A stretch of DNA of 64,000 nucleotides from contig NZ_LKEG01000036.1 in assembly GCF_001645105.1 (NCBI RefSeq), forward strand, positions 86,428 to 150,427. The letters are read 5' to 3'. Source of the stretch: Pseudomonas marginalis. GTDB lineage: Bacteria; Pseudomonadota; Gammaproteobacteria; Pseudomonadales; Pseudomonadaceae. Shown here one piece after another: positions 36,108 to 44,350 of the stretch. The notes under the pieces were generated by a model. That model saw only the letters and a program-made list of their open reading frames with translations. It was not told where the DNA came from and made no database searches. The first letter of the stretch is position 1; each line of letters opens with the position of its first letter. A program made the translations under genes and the position numbers.

Positions 36108-37163
36108 TCAGACAGGCTGAGACAGCAAGTGATCGGTGGTTTCGTGGCGGGGGGAGGGCTCTTGCCAGTGGCCGGGTCGAATCCCCAAGGCGGAGAAGAA
36201 CGCCGCCGTTTCCGGGCTCAGCGGCGGCCCGACCAGCAGCGGCACACGCAGGCGGCTCATGCCCAGCACATCCCGCAAGGGACGCCGCACCAACCAGTGG
36301 CCCAGCCAGTGGCGAGCGGGGGATGAGCTCGGCTGCATGGCCCAGCGGTACACGTGGTGGCTGAGGGTGCCCGGCATGGGCAGGCGCTCTTGCACCCACT
36401 GTTCCAGGCGGGCGTAGGATTCGCGGGTGCCGAGCACTAACGTGGGGCCGAGCTCTCGGCGGTCGGTGTCACGCGTCGCCAGAGCCTCGGGAAAATTGAG
36501 GCAAAACCCGGTGTGCAGCCAGGGGGCAAGCAGGTAACGCGCTTGCCCGCTGGCGGCGAATACCCGTGCGGCCAATGCCTCCTCTTCGGCGCTCAGTTGT
36601 TCCCGCTGGACCAGCGTGCGAGCGCCCGCCAGCAACTGCGTGTGAGTCAGGCGCAGCGGGGTGTCGGCATGAAAGACGAACGCAGTATCGCCCGGTTGCG
36701 TGGCGCAGACGGGGGCGGGCGTGTCCGCGCTTAAGTCGGTATAGGCGATCAACTCGGCGCTTTGCTGCTGACTCAGCCCACGTCCGTCGAGGTACATCAC
36801 CACTGCGCCTTCACGCAGGTGTTGCAGCGATTGCAGGTCTTGCGCCAGCACGAAGCGCGGCCGCAGCCCGGCGAGCAGCGCACGGTTGTCGCGGTCCGGG
36901 TCCAGCAGCGTGACGCTGCCCCCCAGCCATTGCGCCGCCAGCGCCAACAGCAGCGCTTCGGGACGCGCTTGGCTGATGATCAACAGATCATCGTGCTGAC
37001 GGAAATTGCGCGCCTGCAGGGCCGCGGCGAGCCGGTTGACCTCGTGCGCCAGTTCGCTCCAACTGCGCGTGTGCCAGATGCCCAGATGCTTGTAGCGCAA
37101 GGCAATCGCCGAGCCTCGGGTGTGGGCTTGAAGCAACAGCGCCTGGGGCAGTGTATGGGACAT
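36108..37163 (-). CDS. Degenerate AMP-binding (acyl-CoA synthetase-like) protein
   Basis: 351 residues. The N-terminal part resembles long-chain acyl-CoA synthetases (ALRYKHLGIWHTRSWSELAHEVNRLAAAL, SQARPEALLLALAAQWLGGSVTLLDPD). Where the ATP-binding motif TSGTTGxPKG should be the sequence reads FVFHADTPLRLTHTQLL, and the C-terminal catalytic lid domain is absent. It is about half the usual length. Full-length synthetases commonly sit in this position of the same ABC operon, so this looks like a shrunken, probably inactive relative. Frame integrity suggests it is still made. Confidence 0.7.
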   Translation of the reverse strand: MSHTLPQALLLQAHTRGSAIALRYKHLGIWHTRSWSELAHEVNRLAAALQARNFRQHDDLLIISQARPEALLLALAAQWLGGSVTLLDPDRDNRALLAGLRPRFVLAQDLQSLQHLREGAVVMYLDGRGLSQQQSAELIAYTDLSADTPAPVCATQPGDTAFVFHADTPLRLTHTQLLAGARTLVQREQLSAEEEALAARVFAASGQARYLLAPWLHTGFCLNFPEALATRDTDRRELGPTLVLGTRESYARLEQWVQERLPMPGTLSHHVYRWAMQPSSSPARHWLGHWLVRRPLRDVLGMSRLRVPLLVGPPLSPETAAFFSALGIRPGHWQEPSPRHETTDHLLSQPV

Positions 37164-37207
37164 GGGGGCATCCTTCGGGTTGATACGAAGGCGATTGCAC
37201 GCGTCAT

Positions 37208-37235
37208 GCCATAGCGTTAAATGCTTTTATTTCAA
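37208..37235 (-). promoter_or_regulatory. Candidate promoter of the ABC operon
   Basis: On the minus strand TTGAAA (37235-37230) and TATGGC (37213-37208) are 16 bases apart, 45 bases before the AMP-binding-like start. A moderate sigma70 match in a locally AT-rich stretch. The remaining 37164-37353 interval has no supported gene. Confidence 0.35.
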
Positions 37236-37353
37236 TTGGATACGAGTGTTTTATGAAGAGTTTGGTTGTGTTGATTCCGCACAAGCTGTCCAAGCACTGT
37301 TGTTGCGCCAACAGCGTTGTCAGTGGATGTCGTCGGTGGCGTGCTCCGGCCGG

Positions 37354-37917
37354 TCAGGTCGGTATGAGCCCCGCGTCCCGATAGCTCTGCACCAGTTCGT
37401 CGTACAAACGCAGATCGGCGCGCGTGCGGGCAATCAACTGTGCACCGGCAATGGCGGTGTAGATGGCGCGGGCGCGGCGCTCGCAGCTTTCGGCATCGCC
37501 GGGTTGGATCTCAGTGAGCAGGGCCGCCAGCCAAGCCACGTTGATATCGGCAAACGCCAGGATCTCTTTCTTGACGGCCTCGGGCAGGTCCTGGTATTCG
37601 GCCGCCATAAAGCTGGACAGGCATAGCCGATTACCGTCCTCGAGGGATTGGCGAAAGATGCTGGGGTAGATTTGCATGCACTCCAGCGGATCCGGGTTTT
37701 CCAGGCGTATGGCCTCGAGGGCACTGGCGGTGTTTTCCCAATACCGCTTGGCGACTGCCGCGCCGAGCTCGGCTTTGCTCGGGAAGTGGTAATAGATACT
37801 GGCGTTCTTGATCCCCACCGTTTCGCCGATGCTGCGAAAGTTGATGCCGCTGTAGCCGTAATGCTGAGCCGCGGCTTTGGCGGCTTCCAGGATGGCTTCA
37901 CGCGCGTTTTCACTCAC
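37354..37917 (-). CDS. TetR-family repressor
   Basis: 187 residues. The N-terminal helix-turn-helix is AREAILEAAKAAAQHYGYSGINFRSIGETVGIKNASIYYHFPSKAELGAAV; the rest is a helical ligand-binding domain. I place the start at the GTG at 37917 because GAGGA lies eight bases upstream; the frame extends to an ATG at 37965, but that extension is proline-rich and has no ribosome binding site. It is divergent from a glutathione S-transferase gene with two matching palindromes between them, so it probably represses that gene and itself. Confidence 0.87.
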   Translation of the reverse strand: MSENAREAILEAAKAAAQHYGYSGINFRSIGETVGIKNASIYYHFPSKAELGAAVAKRYWENTASALEAIRLENPDPLECMQIYPSIFRQSLEDGNRLCLSSFMAAEYQDLPEAVKKEILAFADINVAWLAALLTEIQPGDAESCERRARAIYTAIAGAQLIARTRADLRLYDELVQSYRDAGLIPT

Positions 37918-37971
37918 GTAGGGATTCCTCGGTCGTGGGGTGGGATGGGCGGATTCTACGCCCAAAAGGTT

Positions 37972-37993
37972 TTACCTGCCAACTGGTAGGTAA
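37972..37993. promoter_or_regulatory. TetR-type operator 1
   Basis: A 22-base imperfect palindrome with arms TTACCTGCC and GGTAGGTAA. It shares the ACCTGCCAACT/CTACCACTTGACAGGTAG core with the second site 56 bases away (in inverse orientation). Confidence 0.65.
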
Positions 37994-38027
37994 CGCTTGA
38001 CAGGCGAAAAACAAACGCCCACTGTTT

Positions 38028-38049
38028 GCCTACCACTTGACAGGTAGGC
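38028..38049. promoter_or_regulatory. TetR-type operator 2
   Basis: A palindrome with arms GCCTACC and GGTAGGC, nine bases before the GST start codon at 38059. Binding here would block translation-proximal transcription of the GST gene. Confidence 0.65.
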
Positions 38050-38058
38050 GACTCCATC

Positions 38059-38751
38059 ATGACGTTCCAACCGGCACATTCCGACGCATCCTCCCACCCG
38101 CTGATGAAGATCTATGACTGGTACAGCGGCCCGTATCCGGCCCGCGTGCGGATCGCCTTGGCCGAGAAAGGCCTGCTGCCGAGCATCGAGTTCGTCTCGG
38201 TCAACCTCTGGAAGGGCGAGCACAAACAGCCTGCATTTCTCGCCCTGAATTACTCCGGCACCCTGCCGGTGCTGGAGCTTCCAGACGGCACGTTGATCGC
38301 TGAATGCACCGCGATCACTCAGTACCTGGACGTCCTTGAAGGAACCCCGACCCTCACCGGTAAAACTCCCGTTGAGCAAGGCCTGATCCATATGCTGACC
38401 AAACGTGCGGAAATTGAGCTGATGGACGCGGTCAGCGTGTATTTCCATCACGCCACGCCTGGGCTTGGACCAGAGGTCGAGCTTTACCAGAATGCCGAAT
38501 GGGGCATGCGTATGCGCGACAAGGCGGTGAGGGGCATGCGCTACTTTGATGGCCTCCTCAAAACACGGGCGTACGTAGCGGGCGATGCGTTTTCCATGGC
38601 GGACATTGCCGTACTGGGCGGCCTGATCTTCGCCGCGCTGGTGGAACTGCCGATACCGCAGGAATGTGAGGCACTGCATGCGTGGCAAGCCAAGGTGAAT
38701 GAGCGCGCCAGCGTCCAGGCGTGGCGAGCGATGGTGGCGCAGCCTCGCTAG
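38059..38751 (+). CDS. Glutathione S-transferase
   Basis: 230 residues. The thioredoxin-like N-terminal domain has KIYDWYSGPYPARVRIALAEKGL, the cis-proline NYSGTLPVLEL, and ECTAITQYLD for glutathione contacts. The helical C-terminal domain ends with AGDAFSMADIAVLGGLIFA, the usual N-capping box region. The catalytic residue is likely Ser or Tyr near the first helix but cannot be fixed. An internal ATG at 38104 is a shorter alternative. Repressed by the divergent TetR protein if the operators are real; electrophile detoxification is the likely role. Confidence 0.88.
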   Translation: MTFQPAHSDASSHPLMKIYDWYSGPYPARVRIALAEKGLLPSIEFVSVNLWKGEHKQPAFLALNYSGTLPVLELPDGTLIAECTAITQYLDVLEGTPTLTGKTPVEQGLIHMLTKRAEIELMDAVSVYFHHATPGLGPEVELYQNAEWGMRMRDKAVRGMRYFDGLLKTRAYVAGDAFSMADIAVLGGLIFAALVELPIPQECEALHAWQAKVNERASVQAWRAMVAQPR

Positions 38752-38790
38752 GTTGGAAAAGGCGGGCCATTTTCATGGATTACTTTCCGC

Positions 38791-38877
38791 TGTGGGGGCG
38801 GGCTTGCTCGCGAACGCGGTCGATCAGTCAATGTATTAGGTGACTGATACTCCGTCTTCGCGAGCAAGCCCCCACAC
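38791..38877. repeat. REP hairpin downstream of the GST gene
   Basis: The outer arms GTGGGGGCGGGCTTGCTCGC and GCGAGCAAGCCCCCACAC pair with one bulge; an inner pair ATCAGTCA/TGACTGAT extends the structure. The 38752-38991 interval holds nothing else. Confidence 0.85.
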
Positions 38878-38991
38878 ATTGGGTTTGTGCCGTTCTGAAA
38901 ATGGCATGCCCTGGCTAAATCCCGTGCTGGTCATGCTGGCGCGTTTCACGGTTAATATCCCGCCTGAATTCATCCTCATCAAGGACACGGC

Positions 38992-39423
38992 ATGGCGCTT
39001 ATCACGGAACGCGTAGCACTGGCCCGCAACGGCGGCAACGATAAGGTCATCTGTCGCATGCCCTCAGGCTGGGCGGTGATGGGCGATGTGCAATTCCTAC
39101 CCGGCTACTGCCTGTTGCTGCCCGACCCGGTGGTTGCCAGCCTCAACGACCTCGACACCGAAGCGCGCACCGCCTACCTGCTCGACATGGCGCGCCTCGG
39201 CGATGCTGTGTTGCAGGCCACCGGCGCAGTGCGCATGAACTACGAGATCCTGGGCAATTCAGAGCCGGAGTTGCACTGCCATCTTTTCCCGCGCTACGCC
39301 TCGGAACCGGACGACAAACGCAGGATGCCCGTCTGGTTTTATGATTGGAAAAACGCGCTGCCTTACGCGGAAGACCCACATGGAGCGCTGCGCAAGGCCA
39401 TTGCACACCTATTGAACGTCTGA
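38992..39423 (+). CDS. HIT-family protein
   Basis: 143 residues. The histidine-triad region reads NYEILGNSEPELHCHLFPRY, giving the HxH core, with GWAVMGDVQFLPGYCLLLP as the preceding strand. HIT proteins are nucleotide hydrolases or transferases. The third histidine of the classical HxHxH is replaced (HCHLF), so the exact activity is uncertain. AAGGACACGGC lies just before the ATG. It stands alone; the region downstream is made of gene remnants. Confidence 0.8.
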   Translation: MALITERVALARNGGNDKVICRMPSGWAVMGDVQFLPGYCLLLPDPVVASLNDLDTEARTAYLLDMARLGDAVLQATGAVRMNYEILGNSEPELHCHLFPRYASEPDDKRRMPVWFYDWKNALPYAEDPHGALRKAIAHLLNV

Positions 39424-39428
39424 CGCTT

Positions 39429-39512
39429 TCAGCTCGCGACTGCGTTCAGTTCGGTAAACACTGCGTCCGTCAATGTCAGTTCACCCACGGCAAGGTTTTC
39501 GTGCAAATGGGC
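39429..39512 (-). pseudogene. Aldo/keto reductase-like C-terminal remnant
   Basis: About 27 codons ending in TGA read HLHENLAVGELTLTDAVFTE, which recalls the end of aldo/keto reductases (H-L-x-E-N-L ... L-T-x-E-x-x-x-x-L). Upstream sequence in this frame has no further likeness, so only the gene end is left. The assignment rests on a short match. Confidence 0.4.
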
Positions 39513-39641
39513 GTCGGCCCGGTGCGCACCGTGCTGGAAGGTAATGCGTCGCCGGCTGTTGAAGCTGCGCTGGAGCAACAGACCACGCTGTTGTTGACGG
39601 CGTATCTGCAGGCGCGCGCGTCAGCCGCACCCTACCGGTGA
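39505..39641 (+). pseudogene. Unidentified C-terminal gene fragment (possibly methyltransferase)
   Basis: An open frame ending at 39641 reads GVGPVRTVLEGNASPAVEAA and a further helical stretch (LLLTAYLQARASAAPYR). The GxGPVRxxLE pattern resembles the end of some SAM-dependent methyltransferases. No N-terminal part exists upstream. It overlaps the preceding remnant in antisense. Confidence 0.3.
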
Positions 39642-39650
39642 CAGGTGCGC

Positions 39651-40211
39651 TCAATCATGAGCCAGGATCTCGCCGGCCGTGACAACCTCGGCATAATCCA
39701 TTGCCAGGTTACTCAACGACAGTGCATGCACATCCTCGGCCGGCCACAGGCGCCCGGACAAATCCGTTTGATCGAAGGTGTAGCAGGCGTCTGAAACCAC
39801 AGCCACTTCAAAACCCAGGTTGCCGCCTGAGCGCGCTGTGGACTCGACCGAGTTGTTAGTGATCACGCCGACGATCACCAGTTGCCGGATCGAACGCACC
39901 TGCAGCCAGCGCTCCAACCCCGTGGCGGCGAAGGCATCCGGCACGTTCTTTTCCACCACATGCTCATGCGCAAGCGGCTGCAGTTCAGACTGGAACTCGC
40001 AACCCGGTTGGCCCGGCCAGAACACCGAGCCGGGTGAACGGGAAATGTGCCGGATGTGCACGACCGGGCGGCCGGATTGCCGCCATGCATCCAACAGGCG
40101 CTGTATCTGCACTTCGGCGCCTGGGTTGTTACGCCGCCCCAGCGTTGGTTGGGTCATGCCTTGCTGCATGTCGATGATCAGCAGTGCAGCATTGGTGGCT
40201 ATCGGCGGCAT
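39651..40211 (-). CDS. Isochorismatase-fold cysteine-hydrolase-like protein with Ser at the Cys site
   Basis: 186 residues with the isochorismatase fold: AALLIIDMQQGM (catalytic Asp), HVVEKNVPDAF (catalytic Lys), and VIVGVITNNSVESTARSGGNLGFEV. The position that normally carries the nucleophile Cys (TxxCV) is Ser. The ATG at 40211 has AAGGA eight bases upstream; the frame extends to 40253. Substrates of the family include nicotinamide, isochorismate and ureido compounds; none can be chosen here. The LysR remnant upstream could once have been its regulator. Confidence 0.8.
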   Translation of the reverse strand: MPPIATNAALLIIDMQQGMTQPTLGRRNNPGAEVQIQRLLDAWRQSGRPVVHIRHISRSPGSVFWPGQPGCEFQSELQPLAHEHVVEKNVPDAFAATGLERWLQVRSIRQLVIVGVITNNSVESTARSGGNLGFEVAVVSDACYTFDQTDLSGRLWPAEDVHALSLSNLAMDYAEVVTAGEILAHD

Positions 40212-40292
40212 GGCACTTTCCTTTGTGGGTATGGCTGGAAACATATCAGCCAACGTGGGGGCCAGACAGCGATTTGTTCGACGTATTCGCTG

Positions 40293-40529
40293 GGGCCGAA
40301 CTTCAGCGTCAATGATAGGGCGGTCATGGCGTTTGCCCTGTGCGATGGCGCCGGTATCGGCCTGTTGGCTGGGTGCTCGGCCATTGATGACTTGCGGTCA
40401 GGCAAGCTCGTGCGGGTCTTGCCCGATAACCCTACTCATGGGCGCAATGTGTATGCCGTCTACACCTTGCGCCAATTTCTGGACGTTAAGAACGCACGGA
40501 CTTTTTGGGAAACTGTTCCGTCCCGGTGA
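40293..40529 (+). pseudogene. LysR-family regulator, C-terminal remnant
   Basis: About 78 codons match the end of a LysR effector domain: NDRAVMAFALCDGAGIGLLA, DDLRSGKLVRVLPDNP, VYAVYTLRQFLDVKNARTFW. The helix-turn-helix half is missing, and the upstream bases belong to the divergent isochorismatase-fold gene and its promoter. The fragment ends in TGA at 40527-40529. Confidence 0.6.
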
Positions 40530-40534
40530 CTGCT

Positions 40535-41089
40535 TTATTGAGCCGGCGAAACGCTCTGACGAACATAATAATTGTCGAATTCACTGCTTTCGACGAACTT
40601 GAAACCATGGCGGGTATAAAAGCGATTCGAGGCACTGTCTTTGAGTGCCCCCACTTTAATAGGGCGCTCAGTTGCATCGGCTTCGTTGAAGATCTGCGTG
40701 AGAACAGCAGCGCCGATGCCTGATCCTTGCATGCTCGGTCTAACGTACAAATGATCGAGCAAGAGTTCATTGTGGTATTGCTTGACGACTACGAAACCTA
40801 CCCGCTCTCCAGAAACCTCGATGTAGCGTGTGTTGTGTGCTTCAAAACCATTCAGAAACCGCTCCCTCGCGCGCACTGGATCAAAGCGCCCAACACGCTC
40901 CAGGCTTTCGCGCATAGCCTCGATTCGAATGGTTACAAGGTCGTCCACATCGCTTTGTTGAGCCTGGACCAAAACGACTGAAGCCGTTTGAAGGGGGTGT
41001 GTAGGGCATGTTTGCACATCCTTTTGCTGGCGTGACGCGAAACATATCAGCCCATGCGTAGACCCAAACAGGGATTTTTTGCGAAGCAT
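40535..41089 (-). CDS. GNAT acetyltransferase
   Basis: Up to 184 residues with a GNAT core: DVDDLVTIRIEAMRESLERV, VGFVVVKQYHNELLLDHLYVRPSMQGSGIGAAVLTQIF (acetyl-CoA binding), and GALKDSASNRFYTRHGFKFVE. Substrate unknown. The start is uncertain: the only ATG in frame is at 41089, giving ~35 extra residues before the domain, and a GTG at 41017 or a TTG start is possible. It is convergent with the LysR remnant. Confidence 0.78.
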   Translation of the reverse strand: MLRKKSLFGSTHGLICFASRQQKDVQTCPTHPLQTASVVLVQAQQSDVDDLVTIRIEAMRESLERVGRFDPVRARERFLNGFEAHNTRYIEVSGERVGFVVVKQYHNELLLDHLYVRPSMQGSGIGAAVLTQIFNEADATERPIKVGALKDSASNRFYTRHGFKFVESSEFDNYYVRQSVSPAQ

Positions 41090-41140
41090 CCACCGTTTGC
41101 CATTACACTGCTGCCCCGAATTTCAGCAAGGATGCTCTGA

Positions 41141-42544
41141 ATGCGTTCGTTAGTGCGCGGTGTGTTCCTTTCGATAACCTTTGCCGCACCGGCCATGGCC
41201 GAGCCGCGCTCGTTCTCGGTCAACGATCCCAGTGGCAAATTCCTGGTCGAAGCAGTGTTCCCGGACGTGCCGCAAGACGTGCAACAACTGGCTCGCGCCC
41301 TGATCACCGTGCGTGACAGAACCACCCTCGAAACCCTGCAACAGTTGCAGACCCCGGCCGGTAACGTGCCGCAGGATCGCAATGGCGCGACACGCGCTGA
41401 CCATCTGGTGGGCGAGTACGGCTTGTTGTACTTCGCCGATATCAACGGGGATGGGCGCCAGGACCTGGCGATTCGTAATGGTGAAGATGCCAATGAGAGC
41501 TTGCAGTACCACTACGATGTGTATCTGCAAGACCCGGTTAAAACCCAATGGGTACTGAACCGTCCATTGACCGACCTGGCGAATGAAACCTTCGGCGGGA
41601 TGTTTTCAGTCGCGAAGGACGGCATCATCCATTCGCAAACCGACCGTGGCTGCTGCTGGACACGTTCCAGCCGTTTGCACATGCGCGACGGTGAGTTGGT
41701 GCGGCTGGATTCCTACACCCAACAACAAGTGCCGCCTACCGAGGATGGAGAAAACTCGAGCATGCCCCGCGGCTACATGCTGCGCACCACTGGCGAGTGG
41801 AAAGACGGTAAATGGCAGGAGACACCGCGCCTCGAAGGCCCCGTCAATGAAGACCCTCAGTACCTGGTCGGCACCCTCAACGGCAAGATCCCGGTGCAAC
41901 TCTGGTACCAGCAGCAAGGTGCGGTGCTGATCGGTGAAGTGCGTTACACCAAAAGTGGCAGTGGCAAGCCGATCAAACTGGTGGGCGAGCAGGGCGAGTA
42001 TGACGGCAAGGCGTTCGACTACCTCTTCGAATACACCGATGACGGCCACCAGACTGGGATCTGGCGCATAACCCAGGAAACCGTCGAACCTTATCGCTAC
42101 AGCGGTAGCTGGGTCGCTGCCGGCAAGGGCAACACGCCTGAACTGGAGATCCAATTGCAGCGTGAGGACCGCGAACCGGAGTACGACAAACTCAGCGAAG
42201 TCGCGCGCGACCAACGCAGTGGCCATTACCAGATGCGTGATGACTTCCTCGACCGCGATGGCGACCTGGACCTGACTATCTTGCCCGAACGCGATGCCGA
42301 GGGCCGGGAACTCGCGCAATTCACCCTCACACTCAAATCCACCGGCAGCTCCAAAGCCATCGTGACTGCGCATCACACCGTGCCGATGGAAACCGAAAAC
42401 CTGATTATCGTGCGTGACCCCCTGGCGTCCAAACGGGCAGGTCCGTACCACATCCAACTGGTAAAGAACTTCGCGGTCATTGAACACAACTCGGCGCCCG
42501 ACAGCCTGGATTACTTGACGGGGAAGTACCGTAAGCAGCCATGA
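41141..42544 (+). CDS. Secreted XAC2610-like protein of unknown function
   Basis: 467 residues with a signal peptide (SLVRGVFLSITFAAPAMA). YFADINGDGRQDLAIRNG is an FG-GAP/EF-hand-like calcium loop, seen again near the end as DFLDRDGDLDLTIL, and GCCWTRSS is a distinctive Cys pair. These features match the XAC2610-type periplasmic proteins whose function is unknown. AAGGATGCTCTGA before the ATG gives a fair ribosome binding site. It is convergent with the Aer-like gene. Confidence 0.7.
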   Translation: MRSLVRGVFLSITFAAPAMAEPRSFSVNDPSGKFLVEAVFPDVPQDVQQLARALITVRDRTTLETLQQLQTPAGNVPQDRNGATRADHLVGEYGLLYFADINGDGRQDLAIRNGEDANESLQYHYDVYLQDPVKTQWVLNRPLTDLANETFGGMFSVAKDGIIHSQTDRGCCWTRSSRLHMRDGELVRLDSYTQQQVPPTEDGENSSMPRGYMLRTTGEWKDGKWQETPRLEGPVNEDPQYLVGTLNGKIPVQLWYQQQGAVLIGEVRYTKSGSGKPIKLVGEQGEYDGKAFDYLFEYTDDGHQTGIWRITQETVEPYRYSGSWVAAGKGNTPELEIQLQREDREPEYDKLSEVARDQRSGHYQMRDDFLDRDGDLDLTILPERDAEGRELAQFTLTLKSTGSSKAIVTAHHTVPMETENLIIVRDPLASKRAGPYHIQLVKNFAVIEHNSAPDSLDYLTGKYRKQP

Positions 42545-42621
42545 CTTGAAACCGGCTGATGGGCGTCCCTTTGGCGTAAAGCGTTGCACCGTCGAGCGTT
42601 GCTTCTCAACGGTGCTCACCG

Positions 42622-44187
42622 TCAGCGATTGAACCGCTCGACCAACGCATATTGGGTGGCCGCGGTATTCGTCAGCTCCTTGCTCAAGTCCGTGGATTGA
42701 TGGGCTTGCATCGAGGTCTGGTCGGCCAGTTCGGCGATGGTGGTGATGTTGCGGCTGATCTCCTCGGCGACCGCGCTTTGCTCTTCGGTGGCGGCGGCGA
42801 TCTGGGTGGTCATTTCGGTGATATGGGACACGGCCTCGCTGATGCCTACCAGCGCCTGGTCGGCCTCCAGCACCCAGGCCACGCCTTCCTGGGCTTGGCG
42901 TTGGCCGTGTTCCATGCTTTGCACCGCGTTGTTTGAAGACGCCTGCAGCTGGGTAATCAGCGCGTGGATCTGGGTGGTGGACTGGGACGTACGCTGTGCC
43001 AGTTGGCGCACTTCGTCGGCGACCACGGCAAAACCACGGCCTTGCTCGCCGGCCCGTGCGGCTTCGATGGCGGCGTTCAGGGCCAGTAAGTTGGTCTGGT
43101 CGGCAATGCCCTTGATCACATCCACTACGCTGCCGATTTCGTCACTGTCCTTGGCCAATCGCGCCACGGTGGCTCCGGTTTCGCCGACCACTGCGGACAG
43201 GCGTTCGATGGCTTCGCGGGTATCACGCGCCACTTCACGGCCGCGCCCAGTCAGTACGTTGGCTTGCTGAGTGGCGTCGGCGGTACGTTGAACGTGGCTG
43301 GCGACTTCCTGGGTGGTAGCGGCCATCTGGTTGACCGCGGCCGAGACCTGTTCGGTTTCGACGCGCTGGCGGTCCAGGCCCTTGGAGCTGGCGGTGGCCA
43401 GCTGATCGGATTGCCCGGCCAGGGCGCTCAACTGTTCGGCACTGTCCTGCAGGCGGGTGAGGCAGGTTTTCAGGCGCGCGTCCTGGCTGAGGAACGCGGT
43501 TTCCAGACGGGCCTGTGGGCCGCGTGCATCGCTGTACATCTGCGCGATCAAGGCATCCGACGTCGAAGGCTCCACACCTTGCAACAGGCGCAATGTGCTG
43601 CCTTGGCGCCAGCGCGAGCAGAGCACACCCACCGGCACGGCGACCGCAACAGCCACCGCGATGGCGATGGGTGCACTGAGGAATAACCCCGCGACGCTGC
43701 CGGTCAATCCGGTCGCCACGTACGGCACGCAACTGATCGCGGCCGGCAGCCAGGCATCCAGGCGCGGTACGCCCGGCTTGCCCTGGCTGATGCGTTGGTA
43801 CAGGGCCTGGGCACGGCGGATTTCATCGGCAGTGGGCTTGACCCGCACCGACTCGTAACCCACCACCTTGCTGCCCTCGAAGATCGGCGTGACATAGGCG
43901 TTGACCCAATAGTGGTCGCCATTTTTCGAGCGGTTCTTGACGATGCCCATCCAGGGCAGGCCTTGTTTGAGCGCACCCCACATGTGCGCAAACACCGCGG
44001 GCGGCACATCCGGGTGACGTACGATATTCTGCGGGGCGCCGATCAGGTCGGCGCGTTCAAAGCCACTGATCTCGACAAAGGCGTCGTTGCAGTAAGTGAT
44101 GACACCTCGGACATCCGTGGCGGAGATGAGTTTTTGCGAAGGCGCGAGGGAAATCTCACGCTGTGTTACGGGCTGGTTATTGCGCAT
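42622..44187 (-). CDS. aer: Aer-like aerotaxis receptor (PAS-MCP)
   Basis: 521 residues. The N-terminal PAS domain ([53 protein letters not shown]) is of the FAD-binding Aer kind. Two hydrophobic segments (~150-190) anchor it, followed by a chemoreceptor signalling domain with [37 protein letters not shown]. It senses energy or redox state and steers swimming. A candidate sigma28 motility promoter lies 28 bases upstream. Confidence 0.9.
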   Translation of the reverse strand: MRNNQPVTQREISLAPSQKLISATDVRGVITYCNDAFVEISGFERADLIGAPQNIVRHPDVPPAVFAHMWGALKQGLPWMGIVKNRSKNGDHYWVNAYVTPIFEGSKVVGYESVRVKPTADEIRRAQALYQRISQGKPGVPRLDAWLPAAISCVPYVATGLTGSVAGLFLSAPIAIAVAVAVAVPVGVLCSRWRQGSTLRLLQGVEPSTSDALIAQMYSDARGPQARLETAFLSQDARLKTCLTRLQDSAEQLSALAGQSDQLATASSKGLDRQRVETEQVSAAVNQMAATTQEVASHVQRTADATQQANVLTGRGREVARDTREAIERLSAVVGETGATVARLAKDSDEIGSVVDVIKGIADQTNLLALNAAIEAARAGEQGRGFAVVADEVRQLAQRTSQSTTQIHALITQLQASSNNAVQSMEHGQRQAQEGVAWVLEADQALVGISEAVSHITEMTTQIAAATEEQSAVAEEISRNITTIAELADQTSMQAHQSTDLSKELTNTAATQYALVERFNR

Positions 44188-44214
44188 TCCGACTACTCCC
44201 TGATTGCCCTCAGT

Positions 44215-44241
44215 TCATCGGCGCCACCTGCAAAAAAGTTA
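44215..44241 (-). promoter_or_regulatory. Candidate sigma28 (FliA) promoter of aer
   Basis: On the minus strand TAACTTTT (44241-44234) and GCCGATGA (44222-44215) are 11 bases apart, close to the TAAAGTTT-N11-GCCGATAA consensus. The start would lie ~20 bases before the aer ATG. This is the expected class for a chemotaxis gene. Confidence 0.55.
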
Positions 44242-44350
44242 ATCCACGTGGGTCAATTGGCCCGCCACTGGTCAAAAGCCTGAAACTTCCCGATGAAAAA
44301 CCTCATAATGGCGGCCATTTTTGTTTAGTCCGTTATTCTGGTGTGCCCCC

